In this document: positions 21,379 to 30,899 of the stretch, one piece after another
Layout: every line of letters begins with the position of its first letter
Position numbering within the stretch: position 1 is the first letter of the stretch
The notes under the pieces: generated by a model
Databases searched by the model: none
The model's input: only the letters and a program-made list of their open reading frames with translations
Told to the model about the DNA's origin: nothing
Made by a program: the position numbers and the translations under genes
NCBI RefSeq assembly: GCF_927798095.1
Contig: NZ_CAKMMF010000016.1
Coordinates: forward strand, 62,001 to 126,000
Reading direction: 5' to 3'
Length of the DNA: 64,000 bases
Origin: Paenibacillus plantiphilus
GTDB taxonomy: Bacteria > Bacillota > Bacilli > Paenibacillales > Paenibacillaceae

Positions 21379-22939
21379 TTACTTATTGACGAAATCGTCA
21401 ATTTGCTTTTGAACCTCCGCAATGATTTTGTCCAAGCCGGACGCTTTTTGTCTTTCAATGTAGCTGTTTATCGCCTGATCCACATCGCCTTTAACAATGC
21501 CGACCAATAGCAGCTTGCCGTCTTCAGCAATCAATTGATCGCGTGCGGCCAGCTCTGTTTTAATATTGTCGGTAATCGGCACAAGACCGGCCGTCGGCGA
21601 TACTAATATGTTCGGACGTGTGGCAAACTCTCTAGACGCTTTAATCGCATCGGCGGAACGACCGACAGTCGGACGTGTAAATTCATCTCTAAGGAATCCC
21701 CAGTTGAACCAATTTTGCCAAAGCGGTTTGGACGGATCTTCACCCGGGGCAAATCCGATAACCCCATTGCCGTCAACGGTATAGGTCTTATCCTTAATGC
21801 CATAAAAGAACAAATCGTATACCTCCCGATCCGTCGACAACAGATCCATGAACATGAGCATCCGTTCCGGATTCGCGGCATTCTTGTTAAGGGCAATCGC
21901 ATTGTTCATTTGCGAATCACGGATATATTTATTGTCGGGATAAACGACGACCGCAGCATTTTCCGCATTTTTATCCGTAAAGTTCACGGCATCATAAAGC
22001 GCGCCAAGCGTGTTTTTCTGAGCGAAGACAGTGGCGTTCTCAAACGGCATATTCGTCTTGTCATTCAGGGTGTTGCTGGAAATAATCCCGGCATCATACC
22101 ATTTCTTCGCAAGCGTCACCGCTTCTTTGAACAGCGGCGTCTGTTCGATCGGCATCACTTTAAGCGCCGGGTCGTTCAGGTCAATGTACAAGGAATGGAA
22201 GCCAAGATCGATGTACTCGTATTTGGAAACCAGAAAAGCGCCAACGCTTCCCTCCGGAGCATTCATGTTCTGATAAAATACCGGCATTCCGGGCTTAGCC
22301 TTGTTAATAGCGGTCAGAAATTTATCGATTCCTTCAATCGTAGTCAGATCGCCGGGATCTACATTCAACTTCTCCGCAATATCTTTGCGGTATTGAAATA
22401 CCGGCTTCGATGTTTTGATTTCCGTCCATGGCAGCGCCATCAGCTTGCCGTTTATACTCGCCGAAGACAGCATGTTTTTGTCCGAGTATATCTTGTACAG
22501 ACCAGGGGCATACTTGGGTGCAAGCTCGCTCAGGTCCAGAAAAGCTCCCTTGTTCACCATTTGCGAATATCCATACCAGTCGGCCGTGAAAGCGGCATCG
22601 TACTGGTCGCCGGAAGAAGCCAGCATCGTTAACTTGGACTGATAGTCGCCGAACGGAACAAAGTTGATCTCAAACTTGGCATTTAACCGATCCTTTGTTT
22701 TCTCATAAAGCGCCTGAAGCACTTCGTTCTTGGCAACCTTGTCATCGCCGGGGAAAAATTTTCAACGTAACTTCTTTCAGGTCGGCCGGCGAAGCAGTCT
22801 CGCCCGTGGATTTATTCGCATCCTTGTCCGAGTTTCCGGAGGTTGAAGCCCCATTGTTGTTAGAGGCGCATGTCGCCAACAGTCCGGCCAGCAATACTAG
22901 CATTAAACCGAGCGCCGCTTGTTTTCTCATTATTGCCAT
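21379..22939 (-). pseudogene. Frameshifted extracellular sugar-binding lipoprotein (LplA-like)
   Basis: The N-terminal part begins at 22939, after GGGGAGG, with a lipoprotein signal and lipobox LATC. It runs into a stop at about 22740 shortly after LKIFP. The remaining 440-odd residues continue in another frame from about 22755 with GDDKVAKNEVLQ and look fully intact. Removing one base from the A4-T5-C4 homopolymer run at about 22752-22765 restores a continuous protein of about 520 residues, the usual LplA-type length. So this is either a recent single-base frameshift or a sequencing error; C-terminal conservation argues against old decay. The partner permeases lie immediately upstream. Confidence 0.85.
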
Positions 22940-23008
22940 TGTAATCCTCCCCATCATCATTCAAATTTGTGCATTGCTATGAACAACGGCTCCCGAGGCT
23001 GCAAGTGA

Positions 23009-23899
23009 TCAGCCTTTGACGGCGCCGATTGTCAACCCTTTGATGAAGTAACGCTGAATAAACGGATAAAGAAACACAATTGGACCAATGGTTACTATAC
23101 AGATCGCCATCTTAATTCCTTCCGACGGCAGCCGTCCCCCGGTGGCTCGGATGATTTCGGCCCCTTGCGCCGATGTGGCAATGAACTGAACATTGGACTG
23201 TATCGTCCGCAGCAGAAGCTGCAGGGGCTGCAGTTCGACCTTGTTTAACAGCGTAAGTCCAAGCCACCAGTCGTTCCAATACATCAGGGAGATGAACAAA
23301 CCGATCGTCGCGAGCGCCGGCTTCGCCAAAGGAACGATGATCGACAAAAATATTCGGAACTCGCCCGCTCCGTCTATTTTGGCAGACTCGCTTATTTCCT
23401 CCGGGATGGTCTGAAAGAAGCTGCGGAGCAAGAAAACGTTCCAGGCCATGCACAAGTAAGGCACAATCAAGGCGAGCAAATTGTCCTGCAAGCCCAAATA
23501 TTTCACACAGACGATATACCAGGGAACGATTCCTCCGTTAATCAAGATCGTAATCAGCGTATAGACATTCAGCGCTTTTCTTAGCTTGAACCGTTTAAGA
23601 GACAATGGATAAGCCAACATGGCCGTAATAGCGAGACTGGCAATCGTGCCGATAACGGTAACGATGATGGAAATTTTATAAGCTTCAATCAATCGCCCCG
23701 CATCCAGAAAAAGCACACGGTAAGCGGATAGATCAAACTCGCGGGGGAAAATATTATAGCCGTGTTGAAGGATTGATTCCTCACTTGTAAAGGAGCTGCT
23801 TAACACCAATAAGAATGGGGTTACGCAAAACACGGCAAACAAAACAACAATACTGTACATAAGACCGTGGTACATTCGATTGCCTATACGATGCTCCAC
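23009..23899 (-). CDS. Carbohydrate ABC transporter permease (YtcP-like)
   Basis: A 296-residue permease with six predicted helices and the EAA loop PEEISESAKIDGAGEFRIF. The start is GTG at 23899, five bases after GGGAGGGG. It ends in the KGLTIGAVKG tail common to this subfamily. It follows the LplB-like permease by 32 bases and precedes the frameshifted binding protein, forming a second, complete-looking CUT1 importer without its own ATPase. Confidence 0.94.
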   Translation of the reverse strand: MEHRIGNRMYHGLMYSIVVLFAVFCVTPFLLVLSSSFTSEESILQHGYNIFPREFDLSAYRVLFLDAGRLIEAYKISIIVTVIGTIASLAITAMLAYPLSLKRFKLRKALNVYTLITILINGGIVPWYIVCVKYLGLQDNLLALIVPYLCMAWNVFLLRSFFQTIPEEISESAKIDGAGEFRIFLSIIVPLAKPALATIGLFISLMYWNDWWLGLTLLNKVELQPLQLLLRTIQSNVQFIATSAQGAEIIRATGGRLPSEGIKMAICIVTIGPIVFLYPFIQRYFIKGLTIGAVKG

Positions 23900-23931
23900 A
23901 ATATCCCCTCCCTTGTTGCCGCCTGCGTCGT

Positions 23932-24861
23932 CTAGAATAACGAAGAATCCTCATTGATACGCTTGGCCAATTTATTGCATAGCATAATAATGATAAAAGC
24001 GATTACGGACTGGTAGAAGCCCGCCGCAGACGCCATGCCGATATCTCCATTAAGACGGAGACTGCGGAAGATAAAGGTATCAATGACATCAGCCGTTTGA
24101 TAAATAGCGGCATTCTCGCCGACAATTGCATAGAACATCCCAAAGTCTGCATTCATGATCCGGCCTACCTGCAGCAAAGTTAACGTGATAATTGTGGGCA
24201 TGAGGAAGGGCAAGGAAATATATCTGATCTGCTGAAATTTTGACGCGCCGTCAATTTTGGCGGCTTCGTAGTAGGAGGGATCGATCCCGGTCAATGACGC
24301 CAAATATAACACCATTCCATAACCCGTCGATTTCCACACATAAAACAAAACGAGAATGATCGGCCATACCCATGGAGTAGCGAACCAATCCACCGAACCG
24401 AGCCCGAGACTGGACAGGGTGGTATTCATAACTCCGGTGTCAATGCTGAACAGATTGTAAGCGATTACACCTACGACAATCCAAGAAATAAAGTACGGCA
24501 GAAACATGAGCGATTGTGTGATTTTCTTAAAATATTTCCCCGCTACTTCATTGAAAATAAGCGCTATTCCGACTTGAAACAAAATTCCGAAGATGATAAA
24601 AAGCGTATTTAAATAAAGCGTGTTCCATGTTGCTCTCAATGCCGAGGAAGTGGACGAGAATAAATACTTGAAGTTTCCATAGATAGGGTCCATCCAGGGA
24701 CTGCCCAATATGCCGTCGCGAAAGTTAAAATCTTTGAAAGCGACAAGCAGGCCGAACATCGGAAAATAACTGAATAGCATAATCAGCACAACGCCGGGCA
24801 GCACCATTAAATAAAGAGATTTGTTTCGGCCAAGTTCGGACAATATACCTTTTGACCTCAT
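23932..24861 (-). CDS. Sugar ABC transporter permease (LplB-like)
   Basis: A 309-residue polytopic membrane protein of the LplB subfamily. The EAA-type loop reads PSYYEAAKIDGASKFQQI. A strong ribosome site, AAAGGGGGC, precedes the ATG. It follows the binding-protein gene of the second sensor triplet by about 100 bases; that gap contains a paired direct-repeat motif, so this transporter may be transcribed separately and controlled by the adjacent regulator. Confidence 0.95.
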   Translation of the reverse strand: MRSKGILSELGRNKSLYLMVLPGVVLIMLFSYFPMFGLLVAFKDFNFRDGILGSPWMDPIYGNFKYLFSSTSSALRATWNTLYLNTLFIIFGILFQVGIALIFNEVAGKYFKKITQSLMFLPYFISWIVVGVIAYNLFSIDTGVMNTTLSSLGLGSVDWFATPWVWPIILVLFYVWKSTGYGMVLYLASLTGIDPSYYEAAKIDGASKFQQIRYISLPFLMPTIITLTLLQVGRIMNADFGMFYAIVGENAAIYQTADVIDTFIFRSLRLNGDIGMASAAGFYQSVIAFIIIMLCNKLAKRINEDSSLF

Positions 24862-24934
24862 TTTTTTGCCCCCTTTCTCCTCTATTGGCTCTTCTTGCTC
24901 CTAATTATAGAGGGGGCGCATGGGAGAGAGAATG

Positions 24935-24967
24935 TTGTTTTTTTAGCGCCGTATGCGCATTTTTTAG
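24935..24967 (-). promoter_or_regulatory. Putative regulator site upstream of the LplB-like permease gene
   Basis: Plus-strand TTGTTTTTTTAG (24935-24946) and CATTTTTTAG (24958-24967) lie about 22 bases apart with CGTATGCG between them; the site upstream of 20122 also has CGTATGCG between its two T-runs. The second half overlaps the stop codon of the preceding gene. The match is looser than between the other two sites. Confidence 0.4.
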
Positions 24968-26268
24968 ATATTGCCCCATTGCTCGTCGGCCTGCTGAAGC
25001 AGTTGCTCCATAGTAGGTCTGCCAGTCGCCAGCGAGTATTGCAGCATACCGAGAAACCAATCGACAAACCCTTTAGGCGCTGCGTTCGCCGCCCAATATT
25101 GCTGCATGAGCTGAACTTTCACGGCATGCGGATTGTGAGAGATTGCGATCAGCTCCTCCGCAAGATGATTTACAGCCTCATATTCCATTTTGTCCTTGGT
25201 TACAGAGAGCGCATGTCCGGCCTGAACATAACGCTTATACTGCTCGGGAGAATAGAAAAACTTCATAAACGCAATGAAAGCGGAACGTTTATGCGGATCT
25301 TTCCCAGCTTCCGAGGTCAAAGCGATTCCCTGCAATTGATCAGAACCGGTTATAACGATTCGTCCCTCACGATCAGGAGGGGCAAAAACGCCGATTGCTG
25401 CGTTCGGGTTGGTCCGATAAATCGTCTTCAGCGCCTCCGGGCCTGTATACAGCATGCCTGCATTGCCATTTACCAGCTGTGTTGTCGTATCGTTATCCGT
25501 CGTATAGAGCCAGCCCGGATTGACATATTTCTTCATCCACAGCTCCCTCATATCCGACATCGCTTGTACAATGCCGGCATCGGTGAAATGAGCCCGATTG
25601 GCGGTTGCATCGCGGTTCCAGTGCGGGTTGTCGGAGTACATGGAGGTTCCGAAAAAAAAGTTGGTCCAATACCCCAGATGCCAGACATCTCTGCCGCCGA
25701 CTACAATCGGACTGACGCCTATAGCCTTTATTTTGGCGCAGATGTTCAAAAATTCGCTCCATGTTGCAGGCTCTTCAGTAATGCCCGCTTGCTGAAAAAC
25801 TTCTTTATTGTAATAAATGGCCGGGGGCAGGCTGGACGCCAGTTGGGCTGTGTATACTTTGCCGTCAAATCGGGCGGGATGATCGAGCAAATCGGTAATT
25901 TCATCGGGCATGGGAGCGATTGCCCCCGCTTTAATATAGGGCTCCGGTTCTTTCAGCTCCAGAAAGTCCGGGAATTCCCCCACCGCATCCAGGTTTTGCA
26001 AATAACCCTCATAAGAGAAAACGCCGGCCGAAGACGGCATTGCCCGGATGTGGATGCCCGGATGTTCTGCGTTAAAGGCGTTAACGATCTCCTGAGTCGC
26101 TTGACTCGTGTCGGGATCGCCGCCCGAATAAACGAAGGACAGCGTTACCGCTGCGGCAGGAGACGCATCCCTATTATTCTTCGCGCCGCTGTCGGTATAG
26201 CAGCCTGTCAATGCAAACGAAAAGAGGATGATTACAACAGCTTGCAGCGGTTTTATGTTAGCCGGCAT
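24964..26268 (-). CDS. Extracellular sugar-binding lipoprotein of the second sensor triplet
   Basis: A 434-residue lipoprotein with lipobox ending LTGC. The start at 26268 follows GGGGAGGCGG; the open frame upstream of it overlaps the regulator gene. It is a more divergent paralogue of the other two binding proteins: DAVGEFPD is kept, whereas the LDWLK segment is replaced. The regulator stop lies 19 bases upstream, so it is co-transcribed with the kinase and regulator rather than with permeases. As in the first triplet, its probable job is ligand capture for signalling. Confidence 0.88.
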   Translation of the reverse strand: MPANIKPLQAVVIILFSFALTGCYTDSGAKNNRDASPAAAVTLSFVYSGGDPDTSQATQEIVNAFNAEHPGIHIRAMPSSAGVFSYEGYLQNLDAVGEFPDFLELKEPEPYIKAGAIAPMPDEITDLLDHPARFDGKVYTAQLASSLPPAIYYNKEVFQQAGITEEPATWSEFLNICAKIKAIGVSPIVVGGRDVWHLGYWTNFFFGTSMYSDNPHWNRDATANRAHFTDAGIVQAMSDMRELWMKKYVNPGWLYTTDNDTTTQLVNGNAGMLYTGPEALKTIYRTNPNAAIGVFAPPDREGRIVITGSDQLQGIALTSEAGKDPHKRSAFIAFMKFFYSPEQYKRYVQAGHALSVTKDKMEYEAVNHLAEELIAISHNPHAVKVQLMQQYWAANAAPKGFVDWFLGMLQYSLATGRPTMEQLLQQADEQWGNI

Positions 26269-26287
26269 TTTGCCGCCTCCCCAAGGC

Positions 26288-27865
26288 TTATTTGAATTGC
26301 TGACGGTATTCATTCGGCAGCATGCCGTAATTTTTTTTGAACATTTCGCTGAACTGCCGCGCATTCTGGTACCCTACTTGCTCCGCGATTTCATAAAGCA
26401 GACTATCAGATTGAATGAGCAGCCTGACCGCCAAATTCATCCGGATAGCCGTCACATATTGTTTGAAATTTTGTCCGGTATGCTTCTTGAAAAAAACGCT
26501 GAAATAAAACGGGTTAATGTAAAATTTCGCCGCTATCGTTTCCAGGTCGACCTCTTTATAATTTTCCTCAATATAGGCCTTGATTTGACGAATCTGTTCC
26601 GATTCTTTTCCGTTGCTCCCCTGATGAAGGCAGGCGCGAATGCGCCGCAAGTCGTCGCGGATCATAATAGACATCTGTTGAAACGTCTCTTGGGATTGCA
26701 AACGTCCGGCAAGCTCTGCTTCCTCTTGCTTCGTCTCCTCGCCGTCCGAGACGTGTTCACGGATAGCGCGAACGAGCAGAGAGCTGGAAAGCTGAAGCGC
26801 ATAGGCGCGATTCCCCCAGGCAACCTTGCGGACCATTTCCAGCCAGTCCTCAAGCAGTTCCTCAAAGCGATTCGTTTGGGGAGAGTAGAATTCGCGAAGC
26901 AATTGTTTTTCCAATTCTCCCCGATCCTCTCCTCTGTGCGCGGGAGGGTTCGGCTTATCCGCAGGAGCGACCAGACTGCCCGCGCCCAGAAAAAACTTGA
27001 GCGCCATGCCTTCCTCCGCCTCTACGCAGCTTCGGCGCAGCTCCTCCAGTGGAACAGCGCTGCCAATGCTCATCGACACACTAATTTTGAGCACGGTTTT
27101 ATAATGCTCCAAAATACGCTGGGCAAGATTCGTTATGATGACGGACGGCAGATGCCGGATCAACAGATAGACACGCTCTCCTTCCGGCAATGCCCACCCG
27201 TCCGCTTCACCTTTAATAAGCTCCTCTGCAAGGTTCTGCATCGCATAATGAAGCAGCTTCCGTTCTCCTTCCCGCCAGCTGCCGGACAGAGGCAGCGAAT
27301 GATCGATCTCCGCCGCCATAAAGGTGAACAGCATGTCGGGGCCGGGGCCTCTAATCTCGTGGATAATTGCCGAGTTAAGCGGAGACTGTTTATGCTCTAG
27401 CCATTTGCTCAGCCCATCCATCAATTCAAGACGCTGCTCGCGATCTTCATAGAAACGGAGCTTGCTGTCGCTTGCAATGGTCCGGGAAACCGATTGAATT
27501 TCCGAAACCGTCTGCTCCAGAACGGACTCCAGCTTATGCCGGTCAACAGGTTTGATCAAATATTCGACCGCTCCATAAGATAATGCATCCTTGGCATAGG
27601 AGAAATCGCGGTAAGCGCTGATAAAGACAACCTTAGTCCGCTTCTTCAGCTCTTTCAGACGTTTCAGCACTTCGATTCCGTCTATTCCCGGCATTGAAAT
27701 ATCGGTGACTACGATATCGGGATCGTATTCCATAATTGCCCCAAGGAGATCGTCCCCGTTGCTCGCTTCTCCGACAATTTGCAATCCGAGCTCATTCCAA
27801 TCCACCAACATCGATAACCCGCGCAAAATTGCGGGCTCATCATCAGCCAGAAATACGCTTAGCAT
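26288..27865 (-). CDS. Response regulator with AraC-type DNA-binding domain (YesN family), second copy
   Basis: A 525-residue regulator. Receiver domain with DDEP and phospho-acceptor Asp55 in VVTDISMPG, a long middle domain, then two AraC-type helix-turn-helix motifs ending in LLYEIAEQVGYQNARQFSEMF. The ATG at 27865 follows GGGAG by ten bases; a TTG three codons earlier is possible. It overlaps the kinase gene by 23 bases, exactly as in the first pair, and shares the overall plan of the regulator at 1920-3500. Confidence 0.95.
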   Translation of the reverse strand: MLSVFLADDEPAILRGLSMLVDWNELGLQIVGEASNGDDLLGAIMEYDPDIVVTDISMPGIDGIEVLKRLKELKKRTKVVFISAYRDFSYAKDALSYGAVEYLIKPVDRHKLESVLEQTVSEIQSVSRTIASDSKLRFYEDREQRLELMDGLSKWLEHKQSPLNSAIIHEIRGPGPDMLFTFMAAEIDHSLPLSGSWREGERKLLHYAMQNLAEELIKGEADGWALPEGERVYLLIRHLPSVIITNLAQRILEHYKTVLKISVSMSIGSAVPLEELRRSCVEAEEGMALKFFLGAGSLVAPADKPNPPAHRGEDRGELEKQLLREFYSPQTNRFEELLEDWLEMVRKVAWGNRAYALQLSSSLLVRAIREHVSDGEETKQEEAELAGRLQSQETFQQMSIMIRDDLRRIRACLHQGSNGKESEQIRQIKAYIEENYKEVDLETIAAKFYINPFYFSVFFKKHTGQNFKQYVTAIRMNLAVRLLIQSDSLLYEIAEQVGYQNARQFSEMFKKNYGMLPNEYRQQFK

Positions 27866-29639
27866 ATCGATCAATCTCCCTTACTATCGGAATTCTAATC
27901 TGGATGGTAGTCCCCCTGGAAGGGGTGCTTTCAAGATGTATGCCGCCATCGCCGCCAAACAACGATTGAATGCGGTCATGCACATTTTTAAGCCCGATAC
28001 CCGTCTGTTTGCCATTCCTGCGTGCTGCTCCTTGTCCTTGCTCCAGCCTCTCCCTTAGCGATCCCAGCTGTTGCTCATCCATACCGACGCCATCGTCAAT
28101 AATCCAAATCGACAATAAATTGCCGTCTTCAGCCTCGATTTGCAGTCTGATTTGCCCGCCTTCCCGCTTCTTCAAAATGCCGTGGAGGACGGCGTTCTCC
28201 ACCAAAGGTTGTATAGACAGCTTAGGAACGCCCCACTTCATGGAGACCTCCGAACCAATATGAATCTGCAATCCGACCCGCTCCTCAAAGCGAACTTGAA
28301 TCAGATCGAAATAATTCCGGACATTCGCAACTTCTTCCTCCAGCGTCACCATGCTTTCCCCGTAATCAAGCACATATTGCAGCTGGTTGGACAATACGTG
28401 GATCATGTCAGCGACCGGCATAGCACCCTGGCTAACGGCGCTCATGCGAATGACTTCGAGCGTATTGTACAGGTAGTGCGGACGGATTTGGCTTTTGAGC
28501 GCATTCAGCTCAGACTGCTTTTGCCTCAGCTCCGCAGCGTATGCCTCCTCTATAAACCGGTTCAACTGATCCGCCAATCGATTCATTCCACGGTTCAACA
28601 GGCCAAGCTCATCCTGAGACTTGACAGGAAGGGCGACATTGAAATCGCCTGACTCCATCTTTCTCATTTGTTTTATGATCTCTCTTATCGGACGGGAGAA
28701 CCTTCGGGAAAATACGATTGCAAGCAGCAATAAAAACAACATGCAGACCGATGCGACAACGATCACCAAAAATTTGAATGGCTCAATTGTGGCGAGGAAG
28801 CCTGTACGGGCATAACTTCCGACCAGCTTTTGATCGGTGCCCGCAATGTCCATCGCGATAAGATGCCTGTTGTCCTTTTCTGCGGCGGAACGCTCCTCCT
28901 CAAGAGAAACCGATGTGCCGATCCGCTGCTCATTATTGCTGTAGTTGACAATATGATCGTCGCTCAGAATCATAATTTCATCATTCGGGCTTAAATGCAG
29001 CTCCGAACTAATTGCATTGAAGTTATCGACGCTTACGTCATAGATGAAGGTTCCCAGAACAGTCGGATGCTCGTTCAACAGGGTAGATTTATCAATCAAG
29101 TTTCGGGAGAAAGTCATCACCAGCCGGTTGGAATTAACAAAATAGGTTTCTTGATGAGCGGGATACAGATACAAGCCTTTAGGATTTCGTTCAAGTTCCG
29201 AGGTCAAATCCGCATAAGGAAACTGACCGGGTACAAATTGTTTGGCACGGCGGGAACGATGGATGATCTCCATACTTGACTGCGGAATAAAGTAAGCGTT
29301 TTCAATATAGGGGTCCGAACTAAGCGCAAATACGAGCCAGTTATCAATACTATGATTACGATTCCCTCTGGCGGCCTGGCTCAGGCGGTCGTACCAGTTG
29401 ACGTCGTACATCATCTTGGATATATCATTATAGTCGGTCAATATTTGGCTCGAATTTTTGGCGATATAAAGCGACATCTGTTCCAGATTATTAATATTGA
29501 AGCGCTCGGATTGAGTAAAATAAGCGTCCATCAAAAAATAACCGAGAACGATGAGCGGCATGAATCCAACCAACACGAAAGAAAAAACGAATTTGACAAA
29601 AATGCTTCTTTTCATTGCATCGTTTGGAAACCATCGCAT
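27843..29639 (-). CDS. Sensor histidine kinase (YesM family), second copy
   Basis: A 598-residue membrane kinase: helix 1 near residues 15-38, an extracellular region of about 235 residues, helix 2 followed by a HAMP segment (SRPIREIIKQMRKMESGDF), His388 in IRPHYLYNTLEVIRM, the N-box VENAVLHGIL and DDGVGMD. It heads the triplet with the regulator at 26288 and the binding protein at 24964. The only upstream ribosome site is weak. A paired direct repeat lies 85-118 bases upstream, suggesting autoregulation or cross-talk with the transporter promoter at 20.2 kb. Confidence 0.94.
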   Translation of the reverse strand: MRWFPNDAMKRSIFVKFVFSFVLVGFMPLIVLGYFLMDAYFTQSERFNINNLEQMSLYIAKNSSQILTDYNDISKMMYDVNWYDRLSQAARGNRNHSIDNWLVFALSSDPYIENAYFIPQSSMEIIHRSRRAKQFVPGQFPYADLTSELERNPKGLYLYPAHQETYFVNSNRLVMTFSRNLIDKSTLLNEHPTVLGTFIYDVSVDNFNAISSELHLSPNDEIMILSDDHIVNYSNNEQRIGTSVSLEEERSAAEKDNRHLIAMDIAGTDQKLVGSYARTGFLATIEPFKFLVIVVASVCMLFLLLLAIVFSRRFSRPIREIIKQMRKMESGDFNVALPVKSQDELGLLNRGMNRLADQLNRFIEEAYAAELRQKQSELNALKSQIRPHYLYNTLEVIRMSAVSQGAMPVADMIHVLSNQLQYVLDYGESMVTLEEEVANVRNYFDLIQVRFEERVGLQIHIGSEVSMKWGVPKLSIQPLVENAVLHGILKKREGGQIRLQIEAEDGNLLSIWIIDDGVGMDEQQLGSLRERLEQGQGAARRNGKQTGIGLKNVHDRIQSLFGGDGGIHLESTPSRGTTIQIRIPIVREIDRYAKRISG

Positions 29640-29723
29640 TTGCTCTCACACCTTAATGTCGGAATTATCGTTTTCTGAAAGAGGGTAACTTTAAATTTAT
29701 CATCCGGGAACCGCCGGTTACAG

Positions 29724-29757
29724 GCAGTTTTTTAAGATCATTGTCTGGTTTTTTAAC
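29724..29757 (-). promoter_or_regulatory. Putative regulator site upstream of the second kinase gene
   Basis: GCAGTTTTTTAAG (29724-29736) is identical over 13 bases to the motif at 20206-20218. A second half-site, GGTTTTTTAAC, follows 21 bases later. Both are placed almost identically relative to the start codon (first half-site 87-88 bases upstream). Confidence 0.5.
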
Positions 29758-29761
29758 TTAA

Positions 29762-29800
29762 AACGCCTCCAAGCCACTGTATGTGTGGGATGGAGGCGTC
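29762..29800 (-). terminator. Terminator of the TIM-barrel gene
   Basis: ACGCCTCCA and TGGAGGCGT form a 9-base stem with a 19-base loop, followed on the minus strand by TTTT. It lies about 65 bases past the stop codon at 29865 and just upstream of the kinase promoter region. Confidence 0.75.
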
Positions 29801-29864
29801 GCCGAGAAACTAATCACAGACCATATGTCCACTGCAGGATGAGCGTCTTAAACCGTTGAAGCCT

Positions 29865-30620
29865 CTAGAGAGAACACCTATCAAGTGCGTATTTAATCCC
29901 CTTTAGCGGTTCATCCTTCGGAAAATATTCCAGACCTATATAACCGTTGTAGCCGGCATCTTCTAGCGTTTGGAATATAGCTGGATAATAGATCTCGCCC
30001 GAATACAGCTCGTTTCTGCCTGGATGTCCCGCAGCATGAACGTGACCGATGGAATTCAAGTTTTCCGTTAGAGTTGGAATTAAATTTCCTTCTGTTATTT
30101 GCTGATGATAAATATCGAACAAAAGCTTTACGTTAGGACTCCCCACCTCCTCGATAATCGAGAAGGCCTCGGAGGATTTCGACAAGAAATAGCCCGGATG
30201 ATCAACATGCACGTTGAGCGGTTCCACCAATAGCGTAATCCCGGCCTTTTCCAGGAGGGGAGTGCATGCTTTAAGACCGTCTACTATGCACTTTCGCTGT
30301 ACCTCCCGAGGAAATCCGTTATCATTGCCAGTCTGCGTAATCAGGGAAGAGCAGACTAAAAATTGTGCCGCTTCAATCGACTCCATAAGACCTTCGATAT
30401 ATGCATTCCGGGCTGAGGGATCAACCAGACTCACAAACTTTGTGCAAAAGGCATAGACTTTCAAACCGAGTTCTTCCTTCTTTGCCTTGATTGCATTCAA
30501 GTCCTTGTCCCACCAAGTCCAAAACTCGAAGGTATCGATGCCAATAGAATGAATCGTCTCCAAGCTCTCGTGCAAAGGACGGCCACGCAATACGGCGTCG
30601 ATACAAACGGACAGGTTCAA
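29865..30620 (-). CDS. Sugar isomerase/epimerase-like TIM-barrel protein (hydroxypyruvate isomerase family)
   Basis: About 251 residues of the AP-endonuclease-2 type TIM barrel. Likely metal ligands appear in LLVEPLN, LLFDIYHQQ, GHVHAAGHPGR and YIGLEYFP, the pattern of hydroxypyruvate isomerase and related epimerases. The first ATG (30635) is itself part of the sequence ATGGAGGTG, which looks like the ribosome site, so translation more likely begins at the GTG (30623) or TTG (30620) that follows. It stands alone and is not obviously part of the neighbouring operons. Confidence 0.82.
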   Translation of the reverse strand: MNLSVCIDAVLRGRPLHESLETIHSIGIDTFEFWTWWDKDLNAIKAKKEELGLKVYAFCTKFVSLVDPSARNAYIEGLMESIEAAQFLVCSSLITQTGNDNGFPREVQRKCIVDGLKACTPLLEKAGITLLVEPLNVHVDHPGYFLSKSSEAFSIIEEVGSPNVKLLFDIYHQQITEGNLIPTLTENLNSIGHVHAAGHPGRNELYSGEIYYPAIFQTLEDAGYNGYIGLEYFPKDEPLKGIKYALDRCSL

Positions 30621-30899
30621 CACCCACACCTCCATGATGTTTTCTTTTTTCTTGGCAGGATGCTAGCCTGCGACGCTAACAACAATATAATATCCGCAGC
30701 TCTAATGTCCACAACATTATCTAACTCGCAACCGGCATCTATCTACAGATTACAGACTTTGTCTCATTAAACTCAGAGCAAGGTCAGCTAGAAAGCAAAA
30801 AGAGACACTTGCCAGTATACCCAATTCCTCCTATTATTAAGTTTGTCGAGAACATAGCGAAAGAGATTTCATAAAACAATCTAAAATCTAAGAAGAGAG

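Noticed and set aside
22735-22770. Programmed +1 frameshift in the binding protein
   Set aside because: CCC-C could slip, but no stimulatory element is visible and lipoprotein binding proteins are not known to use one; a mutation or sequencing error is simpler.
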